Program-made: the position numbers and the translations under genes
Shown here: positions 12,942-14,138 of the stretch, in pieces
Numbering within the stretch: position 1 is the stretch's first letter
Layout of the letters: each line of letters starts with the position of its first letter
The notes under the pieces: model-generated
Database searches by the model: none
Told to the model about the DNA's origin: nothing
The model's input: the letters and a program-made list of their open reading frames with translations, nothing else
Source: JBOFCS01 sp051646185
GTDB taxonomy: Bacteria > Actinomycetota > Actinomycetes > Mycobacteriales > Mycobacteriaceae
Assembly: GCA_051646185.1 (NCBI GenBank)
Contig: JBOFCS010000118.1
Span: 1 to 14,138, forward strand
DNA length: 14,138 nt
Direction of reading: 5' to 3'

Positions 12942-14138
12942 ATGGCGAAAAAAATACTCTGGACCGCTCGTGGTGTATTTATCATTTTTCTATGCGTCGT
13001 AGTTGCTGCGGTGTTGAAAAACAAGTGGAATGCAGAGCATGCAAAGACTCACCTGGATTATTCTTCAGATTTTGAATCTTTCCACTCTACTAATGGATTA
13101 GGTGTGGAGAACAAAGATCTACTGGCACCAGCAACAAATCGTCTATTTTGGACCGGTTACGGGCTAAGTCTTTTGCGTGATGCAGGAAGAGAAGTTCCCT
13201 CCCCGAAAGTTGAGGTCATCAAGGACTGGGCGGAAAATTCCACGGCACCATTAGCCATAACAGTAGCGCTGGTGTGTAAGGCTTTTGGTCCAGAGGGAAG
13301 ATCACAGGTGCCCGAAGCATTATCAGGTCTTGGGCCACTGGATCAGACTCTGGATTCTCTTGTTCGAGAAATCTCGACTCCTGAAGGACAATTTGGGAAT
13401 GCTACAGAAAGTATTGCCTGCCTTGACAGTTCAAGGTTAGATACCTTACGTTCAAGTATTAACAATAGAATTAACAATGACGCTGACCCTATTGTGCAAC
13501 GCTACTTGGCATCGAAAGTTTTAGGAACATCAATTAGTCTTAAAAAAGTTCCTTCCCAAAATCTTTCAGGGTGTGGAGTATTTGAAGTAGCGCAATGGGC
13601 AGCGGAATATCTGAGCGCAGAGACAAAGAGTGATACACAATCTCTACAAGATTGCTCTGAAAATGCTTATCCAAATACAACAGAACCACAAATTACCGCC
13701 GTCTATCGTAGTGTTTTAGGAGACACCAAGCAGGTAAAGAAACTAGTTGATACCGTAGAGCAACGCATTGATCAATCAACGGGAACAATTTACGGGCATG
13801 TCAAAGTTACTGGCAGTTGGAAAAATGTTTTTGGGGTAGCAAAACTTGCTAATATTCGTGGTTCCAAACAACCAGAATGGATTTCCTCACTTTTTCCTCT
13901 GGAAAAATCAGTAGAAGAGAATTTGTCGGATGAGGATGCAGCTTTTGCAGCTGGGGCATGTTTGGCGGCCGAAGAAAAGGGATGTGAAAGCATAACTGAG
14001 CGTGCACGTAATTTTATTTCAACAAAAGTAACACAGGATTTCTTGATGAACGCGCCAGCGAATTGGGCAATGGCAGCTAACCTCGCCCGTGGTCTCGAAG
14101 TTCCTGTTGCAGATATTGTTCCCGCCAATATTGATGCC
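12942..14138 (+). CDS. Membrane-anchored protein of unknown family, 3' partial
   Basis: An open frame of 399 codons running off the right edge with no stop, starting at ATG 12942 after a GGAG ribosome site (12933-12936). The N-terminus is basic (MAKKILWTAR) and followed by one membrane helix (about residues 10-25), so the rest would lie outside the membrane. The remainder is mainly helical by composition, with scattered Cys (about 112, 158, 211, 239, 342, 350). Two segments (EGQFGNATESIACL and TIYGHVKVTGSWKNVFGVAKL) faintly recall the repeats of prenyltransferase/terpene-cyclase-like alpha-toroids; that is speculation. It is coupled to the secreted protein upstream and probably works with it. 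Confidence 0.8.
   Translation, partial: MAKKILWTARGVFIIFLCVVVAAVLKNKWNAEHAKTHLDYSSDFESFHSTNGLGVENKDLLAPATNRLFWTGYGLSLLRDAGREVPSPKVEVIKDWAENSTAPLAITVALVCKAFGPEGRSQVPEALSGLGPLDQTLDSLVREISTPEGQFGNATESIACLDSSRLDTLRSSINNRINNDADPIVQRYLASKVLGTSISLKKVPSQNLSGCGVFEVAQWAAEYLSAETKSDTQSLQDCSENAYPNTTEPQITAVYRSVLGDTKQVKKLVDTVEQRIDQSTGTIYGHVKVTGSWKNVFGVAKLANIRGSKQPEWISSLFPLEKSVEENLSDEDAAFAAGACLAAEEKGCESITERARNFISTKVTQDFLMNAPANWAMAANLARGLEVPVADIVPANIDA

Overview
The window looks like chromosomal DNA from a mycolic-acid actinobacterium, most likely Corynebacterium or a close relative. This rests on gene content and recalled family knowledge, not on a search: a menB/menC/bpoC locus laid out as in Mycobacterium tuberculosis, an MspA-family porin (a mycomembrane protein), a class F-like sortase, an MbtH-like protein behind an iron-box-like palindrome, and frequent GTG/TTG starts. 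Base composition is moderate, with the men genes visibly more GC-rich than the amidase and right-hand surface genes.

Layout. (1) 1-1,796: the 3' part of a Thr/Pro/Val-repeat surface protein, then a sortase. The C-terminal membrane anchor of the surface protein is present but lies in the -1 frame, so as read the gene is frameshifted and would not be anchored. (2) 1,918-7,282: a minus-strand molybdopterin oxidoreductase and menB, divergent from menC and a BpoC-like hydrolase. MenC and MenB act in menaquinone synthesis (SHCHC to o-succinylbenzoate, then o-succinylbenzoyl-CoA to DHNA-CoA). menD, which follows bpoC in M. tuberculosis, is not here. (3) 7,283-7,653: an orphan mbtH with a palindromic, DtxR/IdeR-like leader and a 10-codon upstream ORF whose stop overlaps the mbtH start. 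(4) 7,650-10,747: a TetR/WHG-type regulator, divergent from an amidase-signature hydrolase. A strong sigma70-like promoter between them is overlapped by a 14-bp-arm inverted repeat, a likely operator. A flavin-reductase-like protein converges on the amidase. (5) 10,748-14,138: a 400-bp gap, an MspA-like porin, a secreted Thr/Pro-rich protein of unknown family and a membrane-anchored protein of unknown family that runs off the right edge.

The two ends of the window are cell-envelope modules and the middle is respiratory-quinone/redox metabolism with an inserted regulator-amidase unit. The parts least explained by known families are the last two genes, the frameshifted sortase substrate, a perfect 34-bp palindrome inside the tetR coding sequence, and the leader of mbtH.
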